Shown: positions 1 to 7,821 of the stretch, in pieces
Position numbering within the stretch: position 1 is the stretch's first letter
Layout of the letters: each line of letters begins with the position of its first letter
Source: an uncultured Rubrobacteraceae bacterium
Lineage (GTDB): Bacteria; Actinomycetota; Rubrobacteria; Rubrobacterales; Rubrobacteraceae
DNA length: 34,552 nt
Assembly (NCBI GenBank): GCA_902806085.1
Contig: CADCVH010000054.1
Span: forward strand, 1 to 34,552
Reading direction: 5' to 3'
The notes under the pieces: generated by a model
What the model was told of the DNA's origin: nothing
The model's database searches: none
Seen by the model: the letters and a program-made list of their open reading frames with translations, nothing else
Program-made: the position numbers and the translations under genes

Positions 1-2
1 GC

Positions 3-1418
3 TTCTACGACCTGAGGCTGCCGGAGGCGAGGCAGGCCCAGGCCGACCTCGCCCGCGAGCACGGCGTCGGGGGCTTCGTCTACTACCACTACTGGTTCGA
101 CGGCAGGCGGTTGCTGGAGAGGCCGTTCGAGGAGGTGCTAAGAACGGGCGAGCCGGACTTCCCGTTCTGCCTGTGCTGGGCCAACCACAGGTGGACGTGG
201 AAGCGGGACCACAGCCTCGAAGGACGCCTGCAGGAGATGGACTACAGCGAAGAGGACGATCGGGAGCACATCCGCTACCTGCTCGGGGCCTTCGGGGACG
301 AGCGGTACATAAAGGTGAACGGCCGTCCCCTGTTCCTGATCTACTGGACGGACTCCATCCCCGACCCGAAGCGCACGTTTGCCCTTTGGCGCGAGGAAGC
401 AAGCCGGGCCGGCGTCGCCGAGCCGTTTATCTGCAAGGTGGATTCTTTCGGGAACTTCCGGGACCCGGCGGAGTTCGGGTGCGACGCGTCGGTGGAGTTC
501 TGGCCGCACGCGGTTGAGACCATGATCCAGCGCGTCCGCGAGCCAGGCGAGGTCTACGAGGAGAACCAGATCTTCGAGTACCGCCAGCTCGTCGCCAACC
601 ACCTCGAACGCCCGTGGCCCGACCACAAAAGGTTCCCTTGCGTCGTCCCCCACTGGGACAACACGGCCCGGTGGAAGGCCACCGGCGCCCGCATGATCCG
701 CAACTCCACCCCCGAGCTTTACGGGGCCTGGCTCGAGGGCGTGGTCCGCAAGACCGCCGCCGCCTACGACCCCGAGGAGCAGCTCGTCTTCGTGAACGCC
801 TGGAACGAGTGGGGCGAGGGCACCTACCTGGAGCCGGACCTCGTGCACGGCCGCGCCTACCTGGAGGCGACGAGGACCGCCCTCAAGAGGGCCGGCGCCC
901 GCGTCCCGGCCCGGAACGTTTCGGTCGGGGAGGCCCCGGAACCCGCCTCCGCCGAGGAGCGCAACCGGCTGCTGCTCGCCAAGTACGAGGACCTCCAGCG
1001 CCGCTACAACGAGCAGCTCGCGTTCGAGGAGCGCTCGCCGCTCTTGCAAAAGTCCGAGCAGCGCTACGAGGAGCTGCTGGGCGAACACAACAAGCTGCGC
1101 CACGAGAACGGGCTGCTGGAGCGGCGCTACGCCGACCTGCAGCGCAGGTCGGCCAAGACCGAGGAGAGGCTCGCCAGGATCTCCGCCAACCAGCCCCTCG
1201 CGGACATCGAGCGGTTGACCACCTGGATGCGGCAACTCGACGATGGCGTCCAGGCCTTCCTCCAATCCAGCCGCTACAGGGCGGGCGAGAAGGTAGGACG
1301 GACCCTCGACACCGTCCTGCGCCGCCCCCAGACGAAGACCTCCGCCGACCACCTGCAGGACGTTCTCCGCGAGTACCGGGCCTGGTCGAAGAGGCCGGGC
1401 AAAGGAAAAGACCGGTAG
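3..1418 (+). CDS. WbsX / GH99-like polysaccharide biosynthesis protein, 5'-truncated by window edge
   Basis: The frame is open from base 3 (FYDLRLPEARQ..., then GGFVYYHYWFDGRRLLERPF), so the real start lies left of the window. The GH99-like/WbsX family is recognised by YYHYWF near the N-terminus, the CWANHRWTW block at about 170-200 and the conserved NAWNEWGEGTYLEPD block near 795-840. Family members sit in O-antigen, exopolysaccharide or rhamnan clusters as glycan-processing enzymes; the substrate cannot be told here. After the catalytic domain there is a charged, heptad-like stretch (about bases 940-1200, rich in E, R, L, K) that looks like a coiled coil, followed by a short basic tail. The stop TAG is at 1416-1418. 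The downstream DMT gene begins almost immediately. The family call is good; the donor/acceptor chemistry is unknown. Confidence 0.85.
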   Translation, partial: FYDLRLPEARQAQADLAREHGVGGFVYYHYWFDGRRLLERPFEEVLRTGEPDFPFCLCWANHRWTWKRDHSLEGRLQEMDYSEEDDREHIRYLLGAFGDERYIKVNGRPLFLIYWTDSIPDPKRTFALWREEASRAGVAEPFICKVDSFGNFRDPAEFGCDASVEFWPHAVETMIQRVREPGEVYEENQIFEYRQLVANHLERPWPDHKRFPCVVPHWDNTARWKATGARMIRNSTPELYGAWLEGVVRKTAAAYDPEEQLVFVNAWNEWGEGTYLEPDLVHGRAYLEATRTALKRAGARVPARNVSVGEAPEPASAEERNRLLLAKYEDLQRRYNEQLAFEERSPLLQKSEQRYEELLGEHNKLRHENGLLERRYADLQRRSAKTEERLARISANQPLADIERLTTWMRQLDDGVQAFLQSSRYRAGEKVGRTLDTVLRRPQTKTSADHLQDVLREYRAWSKRPGKGKDR

Positions 1419-1423
1419 GACTC

Positions 1424-2323
1424 CTGGAAGAGAGGCCGCAGAGAGACGGCGGGGCCGTCGGGACGGAGGTCGGGACGGAGGTCGCGCTGGTCTTCGCGGC
1501 CGTCTTCTGGGGCCTCAACTTCGCGGCGACCAAGTACGCGGCCGGCTCCATCCCGCCGCTCGTGCTCGTGGGCGTCCGGTTCGCGCTGGGGGGCGGGTTG
1601 CTGTACTGCGTGCTGCGGTTCATGGAGCCCAAGAGCAGGCTGGCCAAGAAGGACCTTCTCCCGATGGCGGCGCTCGGGTGCTTCGGGGTGGCGACCGCCC
1701 AGACCGGCTTCACCTACGGCGTCAGCCTCAGCAGCGCGGCCAGCACCGGCCTGATCTTCGCCACCGCCCCCGTCTGGGGTCTCCTCCTGGGTTCCCTGCT
1801 GGGCCTCGAACGGCCCACCGCGAGGGGCGTCCTCGGTGTGGGCCTCTCCGTGGCGGGCGTCGCCGCCGTGGTCTCCGAGGGGCTCGGGTCCGGCGGCACC
1901 AACCTTATCGGCGACGCGCTCGTCCTGATGGCCGCCGTCTGCGTCGGGGCGTACGCGGTGCTCTCGATGCCGCTCCTGGAGCGCTACTCGCCGCTGGCTG
2001 TGGCGACCTATCCGGTGCTCTTCGGGGCGCCCCTTCTCTTGCTGCTCTCCTCGCCGCAACTCGTTAACATGGAGTGGGGGAGGGTCGGGCTCTGGCCGCT
2101 TCTGGCGGTGGGTTACGCGGCCGTCTTCGCGACCGCCTTCGCCTTCGCGGCGTGGCAGAGGGGCATAAGCCGCATCGGGGCCAACCGGGTGCTCGTCTAC
2201 CAGTACCTGATAACACTCGTGGGCGTCACCTCCGGCATCGTCTTTTTCGGCGAGACGCTGGGGTGGAACAAGATAGTCGGGGGCGCCATCATCCTGCTCG
2301 GCGTCTACCTGGCGCGGAGATAG
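1424..2323 (+). CDS. EamA/DMT-family transporter (10-TM metabolite exporter), start uncertain
   Basis: The translation from about 1478 onward is a classic drug/metabolite transporter: ALVFAAVFWGLNFAATKYAAG as TM1, then further hydrophobic helices and the second EamA repeat ending in LGWNKIVGGAIILLGVYLARR. About 290 residues is the normal family length. It acts in the cytoplasmic membrane, usually exporting amino acids or other small metabolites; the substrate is not predictable. The start is odd: between the upstream stop (1418) and TM1 there is no in-frame ATG, GTG or TTG. The nearest candidates are CTG at 1424 (shown here) or GTGs near 1561, which would delete TM1. The frame stays open far upstream inside the WbsX gene, but that part is a shadow. 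It may be translationally coupled to the gene before it. Confidence 0.8.
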   Translation: MEERPQRDGGAVGTEVGTEVALVFAAVFWGLNFAATKYAAGSIPPLVLVGVRFALGGGLLYCVLRFMEPKSRLAKKDLLPMAALGCFGVATAQTGFTYGVSLSSAASTGLIFATAPVWGLLLGSLLGLERPTARGVLGVGLSVAGVAAVVSEGLGSGGTNLIGDALVLMAAVCVGAYAVLSMPLLERYSPLAVATYPVLFGAPLLLLLSSPQLVNMEWGRVGLWPLLAVGYAAVFATAFAFAAWQRGISRIGANRVLVYQYLITLVGVTSGIVFFGETLGWNKIVGGAIILLGVYLARR

Positions 2324-2415
2324 CCGCCCGAAGTCGCCGTACGGGGCCGCAGGTATCGGGGGCACACTTGGCATAGTCTCCGGGGCTCTCGCCGACGCGG
2401 CCTTTGCGGACCGCC

Positions 2416-2841
2416 CTAAGCGCCGCCCGGGGTAGAGGAGCGGGCGGCGCGCCGCTGGGGCGAGTCCTCCGAGAGCTGCATCAGCTCGATCTCGTTGCCG
2501 TCCGGGTCGCGCGTCCAGGCCTGCAGGTTGCCGTCGAGGCCGCGCGCCGCCTCGCGGTCTATCGGCGCGCCGTTCTTACGCAGGTGCTCGACGGCCGCGT
2601 TTATGTCGTCGGTGAGTAAGCATATGTGCATGAAGCTCCCCTCCCGGTTCGGGCTCGGCGGCGGTCCGCCGGGGAAGACCTCTATAAAGCGGTCGCCCGC
2701 GACGTGCAGGTAGGCGAGCATGAGGGAGCCGTCGTCGTGGCGCAGGCGGAACGCCTCTTCGATGCCGAGTAGGGCGTAGAACCGCAGGGTTCTTCCAACG
2801 TCGTGCGCCGCGAAGGCGGGGTGGCCGAGGTCCGTTATCAT
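2416..2841 (-). CDS. VOC superfamily protein (glyoxalase/dioxygenase fold)
   Basis: The protein has 141 residues. It starts MITDLGHPAFAAHDVGRTLRFYALLG, the typical VOC opening where His7 is the first metal ligand. FIEVFPGG supplies a Glu, HICLLTDD near residue 92 a His, and DPDGNEIELMQ the final Glu, so the four-ligand metal site looks complete. VOC enzymes include lactoylglutathione lyases, dioxygenases, epimerases and antibiotic-resistance proteins; nothing here picks one. The ATG overlaps the stop of the preceding SDR gene in an ATGA arrangement (2838-2841), so it is the last gene of the mannosidase operon and is translationally coupled. A role in isomerising or detoxifying a sugar-derived carbonyl is my inference from context. 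Confidence 0.85.
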   Translation of the reverse strand: MITDLGHPAFAAHDVGRTLRFYALLGIEEAFRLRHDDGSLMLAYLHVAGDRFIEVFPGGPPPSPNREGSFMHICLLTDDINAAVEHLRKNGAPIDREAARGLDGNLQAWTRDPDGNEIELMQLSEDSPQRRAARSSTPGGA

Positions 2842-3689
2842 GCGTCCCTTTCCTCCGTCTTGCCGTGCAGCAGGCGGGCGATGTCCCTCGCGAACCGGGC
2901 CTCCGAGTCGTCTTGCGGATCGTAGCCGATCACCTTCCTGGCGTTGGTGATGCTCCAGAACCGGCGGGCGTTGTTCGAGATGCCGTAGAAGATGTGGAAC
3001 GGGACGCCGTGTTCGTCATCTATGCCCGGCGTCTCGATGGACCTGCAGAAGAGTTGCCGCATGTCCCGTTCGCTTATGTAGCCGGCGAGCTCTCGGACGT
3101 AGCGTTCGGGGGGCGCGTCCTCGAAGGGCGTCGCGTCTATCTCACGCGGGACGACTATCCGGATCTGAACGACCTCCAGCTTCCGCCCAAGGCTGCCGCA
3201 GGCGTAGAGGAACCCGAGCGGCTCCCAGGCCGCCTTGGCCCAGCCGTAGAAGGAGTCGGGCCGCGGGTAGTCCTCCGGGTCCACGCGGTCTTTAAGCCCC
3301 GCGTAGTAAGGGTTCTCGTACCACTTCGCGGCCTGGTTGGTGCTCGCCGCGACGACTCGCCGAACGCCGTGCTCCAGCGAGAGTTGGTAGACGCGCTGCA
3401 TCATGTCCAGATTCCGCCGCTCGCCTTCGTACTGCCTCTGCGGGTCTTCCCCCTCGGGCTTTGAATGCCCGCAGTGGACGACCGCGTCCACGCCTGAGAA
3501 GAGGGGCGCGAGCTCCGTTTCGTCGGCTGAGAGCAGGTCGAGGATCTCGACGCCCTCGACCCCCCTTCCAGGGCCGTCGGTGTCCCGAACGTCGATTATC
3601 CTGAGGTCGTAGCGCTCCCGAAAGGCCGGCAGGAGCTGGCCCGCGATGTAGCCCGTGGCGCCGGTGAGCAGAACGCGCAAGCCGCTCAT
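2838..3689 (-). CDS. NAD(P)-dependent epimerase/dehydratase (extended SDR), uronate-dehydrogenase-like
   Basis: I place the start at ATG 3689, giving MSGLRVLLTGATGYIAGQLL and 283 residues, because this begins right at the Rossmann fold and overlaps the GH38 stop by ATGA; the open frame continues upstream only as shadow. The nucleotide-binding loop is TGATGYIAG (residues 9-17), with Ala where the third Gly of GxxGxxG is expected. An acidic residue after beta-2 (IIDVRD) suggests NAD. VVHCGH and VVAASTNQAAKW are the beta-4 and beta-5 regions, and YGWAK is the catalytic YxxxK. The overall layout resembles uronate dehydrogenases and related small extended SDRs. Sitting after an alpha-mannosidase, it may oxidise or epimerise a released sugar; the substrate is inferred only. 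Confidence 0.85.
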   Translation of the reverse strand: MSGLRVLLTGATGYIAGQLLPAFRERYDLRIIDVRDTDGPGRGVEGVEILDLLSADETELAPLFSGVDAVVHCGHSKPEGEDPQRQYEGERRNLDMMQRVYQLSLEHGVRRVVAASTNQAAKWYENPYYAGLKDRVDPEDYPRPDSFYGWAKAAWEPLGFLYACGSLGRKLEVVQIRIVVPREIDATPFEDAPPERYVRELAGYISERDMRQLFCRSIETPGIDDEHGVPFHIFYGISNNARRFWSITNARKVIGYDPQDDSEARFARDIARLLHGKTEERDA

Positions 3690-5977
3690 CCTTCCCTGTC
3701 CTGCTCGGCCTTCTCGAAGAGGGGCCTGGCCGCGCCGATCTCGGCGCTCTTCTCCAGCCCCGGAAGCTTCCCGTCGGCGAAGGCGCGCTCTTCCGCCTCC
3801 AGCCACAGGCCCCGCGGCGGGCTGTTGCCCCACGGAGGGCGATCCATCCCCTCGTAGCGGTCGAAGAGGATCGGGGGCTGGGCCTGCCGGCGCGCCGCGG
3901 CGTGCAGCGCCGCCTCGTCCAACTTTTCCCCGGCGAGCACCACGAACTCGAAGGCGTGCGGGCCCTGGTCGGTGTGCCAGTCGCGCCCGCCGTAGACGAG
4001 CGGCTCCCCGCCACCCCAGGCCATCTTGGGGCTGCGCAGGAGGGTCCACTGCCACAGGTTCCCGTCCCCGCTCAGGCTGTAGGCATCAGCGGTTACGAGG
4101 GCAAGCTGCCGGTCCTCCGTGTCTACCCGGGACCACCCCTGCATCGGCCACTCCGTCGGGCCGGGGTCGCGGTCCACCTGACCGCCGGCGAGGCCGTCAG
4201 TCCGGCGCGTGGGGGGGCCTGCAAGATGCACCGGCATCTGCAGCAGTTTGAAGCGCTCGTTGAAGTTGACCTCTACCGCGACGCGCAGCCCCGGGTCGTC
4301 GCGGTGCAGGGTGAGCGTCAGGCGCACCCGCGATTCGCCTAAAGTTCCGTCGAGACGGACGCGGGCCCGCAGGGGGCCTTTCTCCTCGACGACCCATCCC
4401 TCCCCCTCGAGGACAGTCGCGACCGGCTCGTCGAAGCGGTCGGTGTGGAAGGTCCAGGTGTCGGTGTGGTCCTCGCGCAGGTGCAGCCCGACGCCGCCCT
4501 CCCCGAGCACGTTCCGGCTGTCGACCGTTAGGGACCGTATGCCGGTGGCGTCCAGGTCGGCGCGCAGGTGGGCATTCGAGATGTGGCGGGCGGAGGCTTC
4601 GAGATCGGTTCGGGGCTCCGGGGGTGGGGGCGGGTCGTCGTCGCGGACCAGGATCCGGGCGTGGCCGCCGGGGGGGAGGGAGGCCGGGAAGATCACGCGC
4701 TCCACGTGCGCCCCGGCCTCGGGTTGGATGAGCTGGAAGTCCACGGGGTTGCCGGCATCGTCGCTCAGCCAGCGGTTCCCCCAGGCGTCGAAGTCCAGGT
4801 AAGGCTCGTGCTCGATCATCCCATCCCACGGCCCCTCGTTGGGGTTCAGGACGACGATCTGCTGCTGGTTCACCGGCGGGAGCGCGCGCCGGGCCCACCG
4901 GCGCGTCGCCTCGACGGCCACCTCCTCGCCGATTATCCTGGCGCGCCCCTGCATCGCCCGCACCGACCTCCAGGCCGCCGGTATGCTCGTCCCCGCCAGG
5001 ATGTCGTGGAACTCGGTGAAGAGCAGGTCCTTCCAGGCCGCGTCGATCAGGTCTCGCAGGCCCCGCCTCTCCCCCTCGTCTTCGACCAGGTTCTCCACGA
5101 GGCGCCCAGACTGGTCGAGGAGGTGCTCGCCGTGACGCTGCTCCTGCTTTATGTCGTGCATCACGCTGTAGCAGCCGGGGAAGGTGCGCTGGAGTTCTTC
5201 GGTAACGACGGGGAGTTCGTCGCGGCGTTCGGCGATGGCGTCGAAGAAGGCCCGCGGGGTGCTGAAGCGAAGTTCGGCGTCGGGGAAGGCGTCCTTATTC
5301 TCCAGGATGTACTCGATGTTGCCCTTCGTGGGGCCGCCGCCGTGGTTGCCGACGCCGTAGAAGCACATCGTGTGGCCGAGGTCCGGGTCGGCGGCTTCGA
5401 TGGCTATGGAGATCTGGCCGTAGAGGTCGTCGGTGCGGGTGACGTAGGCCGGCGAGATCCTGAACCCGATCACCTCCCCGCCGCCGCTTCCGCGCCACCT
5501 GAATGTCTGCGCCGGGAGGCCGACCTGGTGCGCCGCCGGCCGGTGGAAGACGTACCCCTCGTACCCGAGGTCCGCGAGTATGTCGGGCAGCGTCGCCGGG
5601 TGGCCGAAGGAGTCCACGTTGTAGCCGACCTTCGGGCTCACCCCGAAGCGGTCTTTGAAGTACCTCTGGCCGTGCAGGACCTGGCGCCTCAGGCCCATCT
5701 CCGTCGGGGCGTTGACGTCGGGCTGGAGGTACTGGCCGCCCGTGACGTGCCACCGGCCCTCGGAGATCAGGCGCCGCGCCCGCCCGAAGAGCCCGGGGTC
5801 GATCTTCTCGACCTGCTCGTAGAGCCACGCCTCTCCGCGGGTAAAGACGAACTCCGGGTACTCGTCCAGGCGGTCGGCCGCCGAGCGGAACGAGGCTAAA
5901 GCTTCGTCCACCCCGGCCTGCCACCGCCACAGCCAGACCGGGTCGATGTGGGCGTTGCCTATCATGTGGACGATCAA
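3686..5977 (-). CDS. Alpha-mannosidase, glycoside hydrolase family 38
   Basis: The protein has 763 residues. It opens with HMIGNAHIDPVWLWRW, in which His10 and Asp12 are the family zinc ligands and the WLW motif is typical of GH38. The catalytic nucleophile Asp is Asp122 in GYNVDSFGH. A second His-containing motif, FTEFHDILAGTSIP, precedes the C-terminal beta-sandwich domains. There is no signal peptide, so the enzyme is cytosolic and would cleave alpha-mannosides brought in by the ABC system encoded just upstream. The start is TTG at 5977, chosen because GGAGGT lies 5 bases upstream and because the family begins at this point. The gene is 63 bp after the second permease and overlaps the SDR gene by 4 bases. 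Length is somewhat shorter than the large GH38 enzymes but normal for compact bacterial ones. Confidence 0.92.
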   Translation of the reverse strand: MIVHMIGNAHIDPVWLWRWQAGVDEALASFRSAADRLDEYPEFVFTRGEAWLYEQVEKIDPGLFGRARRLISEGRWHVTGGQYLQPDVNAPTEMGLRRQVLHGQRYFKDRFGVSPKVGYNVDSFGHPATLPDILADLGYEGYVFHRPAAHQVGLPAQTFRWRGSGGGEVIGFRISPAYVTRTDDLYGQISIAIEAADPDLGHTMCFYGVGNHGGGPTKGNIEYILENKDAFPDAELRFSTPRAFFDAIAERRDELPVVTEELQRTFPGCYSVMHDIKQEQRHGEHLLDQSGRLVENLVEDEGERRGLRDLIDAAWKDLLFTEFHDILAGTSIPAAWRSVRAMQGRARIIGEEVAVEATRRWARRALPPVNQQQIVVLNPNEGPWDGMIEHEPYLDFDAWGNRWLSDDAGNPVDFQLIQPEAGAHVERVIFPASLPPGGHARILVRDDDPPPPPEPRTDLEASARHISNAHLRADLDATGIRSLTVDSRNVLGEGGVGLHLREDHTDTWTFHTDRFDEPVATVLEGEGWVVEEKGPLRARVRLDGTLGESRVRLTLTLHRDDPGLRVAVEVNFNERFKLLQMPVHLAGPPTRRTDGLAGGQVDRDPGPTEWPMQGWSRVDTEDRQLALVTADAYSLSGDGNLWQWTLLRSPKMAWGGGEPLVYGGRDWHTDQGPHAFEFVVLAGEKLDEAALHAAARRQAQPPILFDRYEGMDRPPWGNSPPRGLWLEAEERAFADGKLPGLEKSAEIGAARPLFEKAEQDREG

Positions 5978-6040
5978 GGGCGACCTCCGGGCGTCGTGGG
6001 CGTCACGGTAAGGGAACGTTTGGGGGAGGAGCCTCTGCGC

Positions 6041-6883
6041 CTAGCCTTTGATGGCCCCGGAGGTGAGGGCGCGGACGATGAAGCGTTGCAGGATCACGAA
6101 GGTCGCTATGGCCGGGAGCATCGCTAGCACGCCGCCGGCGGCGAGAACGTTCGTCGAGTTCGAGGCGTAGTTGCCCTGGAAGTTGAGGATGCCGATGGAG
6201 ATCGGCAAGAGCGACGGCTCGCTCAGGAGCACGTAGGGCACGACGAACTCGCCCCAGGCGAGGATCGCGGTGAGCACGAACGTGGAGGTGAGGCCGGGCA
6301 GGATCAGGGGCAGCGTCACCCGCCGGAACGCGCCGAAGCGGGTGCAGCCGTCCACCATCGCCGCCTCGTCAAGGGCGGGGGGGACGCCGTCGAAGAAGCC
6401 CTTGAGCATCCAGGTCGCGAGCGGGACCAGGATGGCGATGTAGACCATAGCGGTGCTGAAGTGCGAGTCCACGAGGTTCAGGCGGTCGAAGTAGCGGTAG
6501 AGCGGGATCACGACCACCAGCGGCGAGATCATCTGCAGCCCGAGCACCCCGATGAGGAAGAGTTTGTTGCCCCTGAAGGTCAGCCGGGAGAAGGCGTACG
6601 CCGCCGGCGCCGAGACCACCAGCGCCCCGATGCTCCCCGCGAGGGCGAGCTTGAGCGAGTTGAGGAGAAAGACGGAGAACTGGGCGGTGTAGAGCACCTC
6701 GGTGTAGTTCTCGAAGGTCGGGTTCTCCGGGATCAGGCGCAGCGAGGTTATGAAGATTTCCTGCTGCGTCCGGATCGAGAGCGAGAGCAGCCACAGGAGC
6801 GGCCCGCCGAAAAAGAGTAGCGCGAAGAAGAACACCAGGTAGGTCATCGCGTCGCCGACGCGCCGCTGGGCCCTGCGGCCCAT
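6041..6883 (-). CDS. ABC sugar transporter permease, CUT1 family (MalG/UgpE type)
   Basis: The protein has 280 residues from ATG 6883 (MGRRAQRRVGDAM...). The first TM is FFFALLFFGGPLLWLLSLSI, followed by the periplasmic loop and the usual core of six helices. The conserved EAA loop that contacts the ATPase is DEAAMVDGCTRFGAFRRVTLPLILPG. The C-terminus, QRFIVRALTSGAIKG, is a standard MalG-type ending. The start overlaps the stop of the MalF-type gene by one base (TGATG), indicating coupled translation. Together with the upstream permease and binding protein it forms an importer for an oligosaccharide, probably mannose-containing given the GH38 gene downstream. No ATPase is encoded in this operon. 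Confidence 0.93.
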   Translation of the reverse strand: MGRRAQRRVGDAMTYLVFFFALLFFGGPLLWLLSLSIRTQQEIFITSLRLIPENPTFENYTEVLYTAQFSVFLLNSLKLALAGSIGALVVSAPAAYAFSRLTFRGNKLFLIGVLGLQMISPLVVVIPLYRYFDRLNLVDSHFSTAMVYIAILVPLATWMLKGFFDGVPPALDEAAMVDGCTRFGAFRRVTLPLILPGLTSTFVLTAILAWGEFVVPYVLLSEPSLLPISIGILNFQGNYASNSTNVLAAGGVLAMLPAIATFVILQRFIVRALTSGAIKG

Positions 6884-7821
6884 CACAGCGACCCCTCCGA
6901 GCGCAGGAGGCGCTGGTAGATCAGGGTGAGGGCCATGGCTATGGCGAGCATCACCACGGCGAGCACCGCGCCGCCGGCGAGGCTGAAGTTCTGGAAGATG
7001 ACGTTGTACGTCCTCAGGGCGAGCACCTCCGTCGCCTGGCCCGGCCCGCCGCCGGTGAGCGGCAGGATCATGTCGAACGTGTTCAGCGTCGAGATGGTGA
7101 TGAGGATGATGTTGATCATCAATATGGGCCTGAGCTGGGGCAGGGTGATGTACCAGAACGACTGCAGCGCCCCGGCCCCGTCGACCTCGGCCGCCTCGTA
7201 GAGCTCCTCGGGTATTGACTGGAGCCCCGCGTACTGCAGGATCATGCTGAACGCCGTCCCCCGCCAGACGTTGGCGATGATCACTGACATCAGCGCGGTG
7301 TTCGGGGTGGCGAGCCACTGCACGCTGCCGAGGCCGACCGCACCGAGGAGCAGGTTGGCGAGGCCGTAGTCGGCGTCGTTCAGGATGATCGCCCACACGA
7401 TGCCGATGACGACCCCCGGCATCACCCACGCGGAGAGCACCAGCGAGCGCATAAAGACCATGCCTGGCAGGCGTCGCTTGCTGGCCCGGTTGACGGCGAC
7501 CGCGATCATGAGCCCCAGCAGGAGCTGCAGCACGATGCTGGCGATCACGAAGATCGCCGTGGTGCGGATGACCTTGTAGAGGACCGGGTCGCTTAGGACC
7601 CGCGTGAAGGTCTCAAGCGTGTACTCGTAGTCAGGGTCCAGAAGCGAGGCGTTCGTGACGCTGTAGCGCAGCACCTCGAAGGCCGGGTACAGGTAGAAGA
7701 GCGTGACCACGGCCAGGAGCGGCGCCAGCCAGAGCGTCGGCCTGTTCTCGCCCAGCATGCCCCGCGGCGAGAGCGCTCTCTTGACCGTGGGCGTCGTGCC
7801 CGCCCCCGCTCGCGAGGCCAC
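6883..7821 (-). CDS. ABC sugar transporter permease, CUT1 family (MalF/UgpA type)
   Basis: I chose GTG 7821, which overlaps the TAG of the binding-protein gene by one base (TAGTG). It gives 312 residues; longer open frame upstream is shadow inside the binding-protein gene. The cytoplasmic N-terminus is followed by LWLAPLLAVVTLFYLYPAFEV as TM1, then the large outer loop and five more helices. The EAA loop is present as ELYEAAEVDGAGALQSFWYITLPQLRPI, and the late LTGGGPGQATEVLALRTYN segment is typical of this family. It pairs with the MalG-type subunit directly downstream. Function is membrane import of oligosaccharides; the exact sugar is not visible in the sequence. Confidence 0.93.
   Translation of the reverse strand: MASRAGAGTTPTVKRALSPRGMLGENRPTLWLAPLLAVVTLFYLYPAFEVLRYSVTNASLLDPDYEYTLETFTRVLSDPVLYKVIRTTAIFVIASIVLQLLLGLMIAVAVNRASKRRLPGMVFMRSLVLSAWVMPGVVIGIVWAIILNDADYGLANLLLGAVGLGSVQWLATPNTALMSVIIANVWRGTAFSMILQYAGLQSIPEELYEAAEVDGAGALQSFWYITLPQLRPILMINIILITISTLNTFDMILPLTGGGPGQATEVLALRTYNVIFQNFSLAGGAVLAVVMLAIAMALTLIYQRLLRSEGSL

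Noticed and set aside
138-1352. Long minus-strand open frame opposite the WbsX gene
   Set aside because: Composition is typical of antisense reading of a high-GC gene (rich in G, A, V, L, R) with no recognisable domain; the plus-strand protein has clear family motifs.
4568-5899. 443-aa plus-strand frame opposite the GH38 gene
   Set aside because: Shadow of the third-position GC bias; no domain and no ribosome site, while the minus strand encodes a complete alpha-mannosidase.
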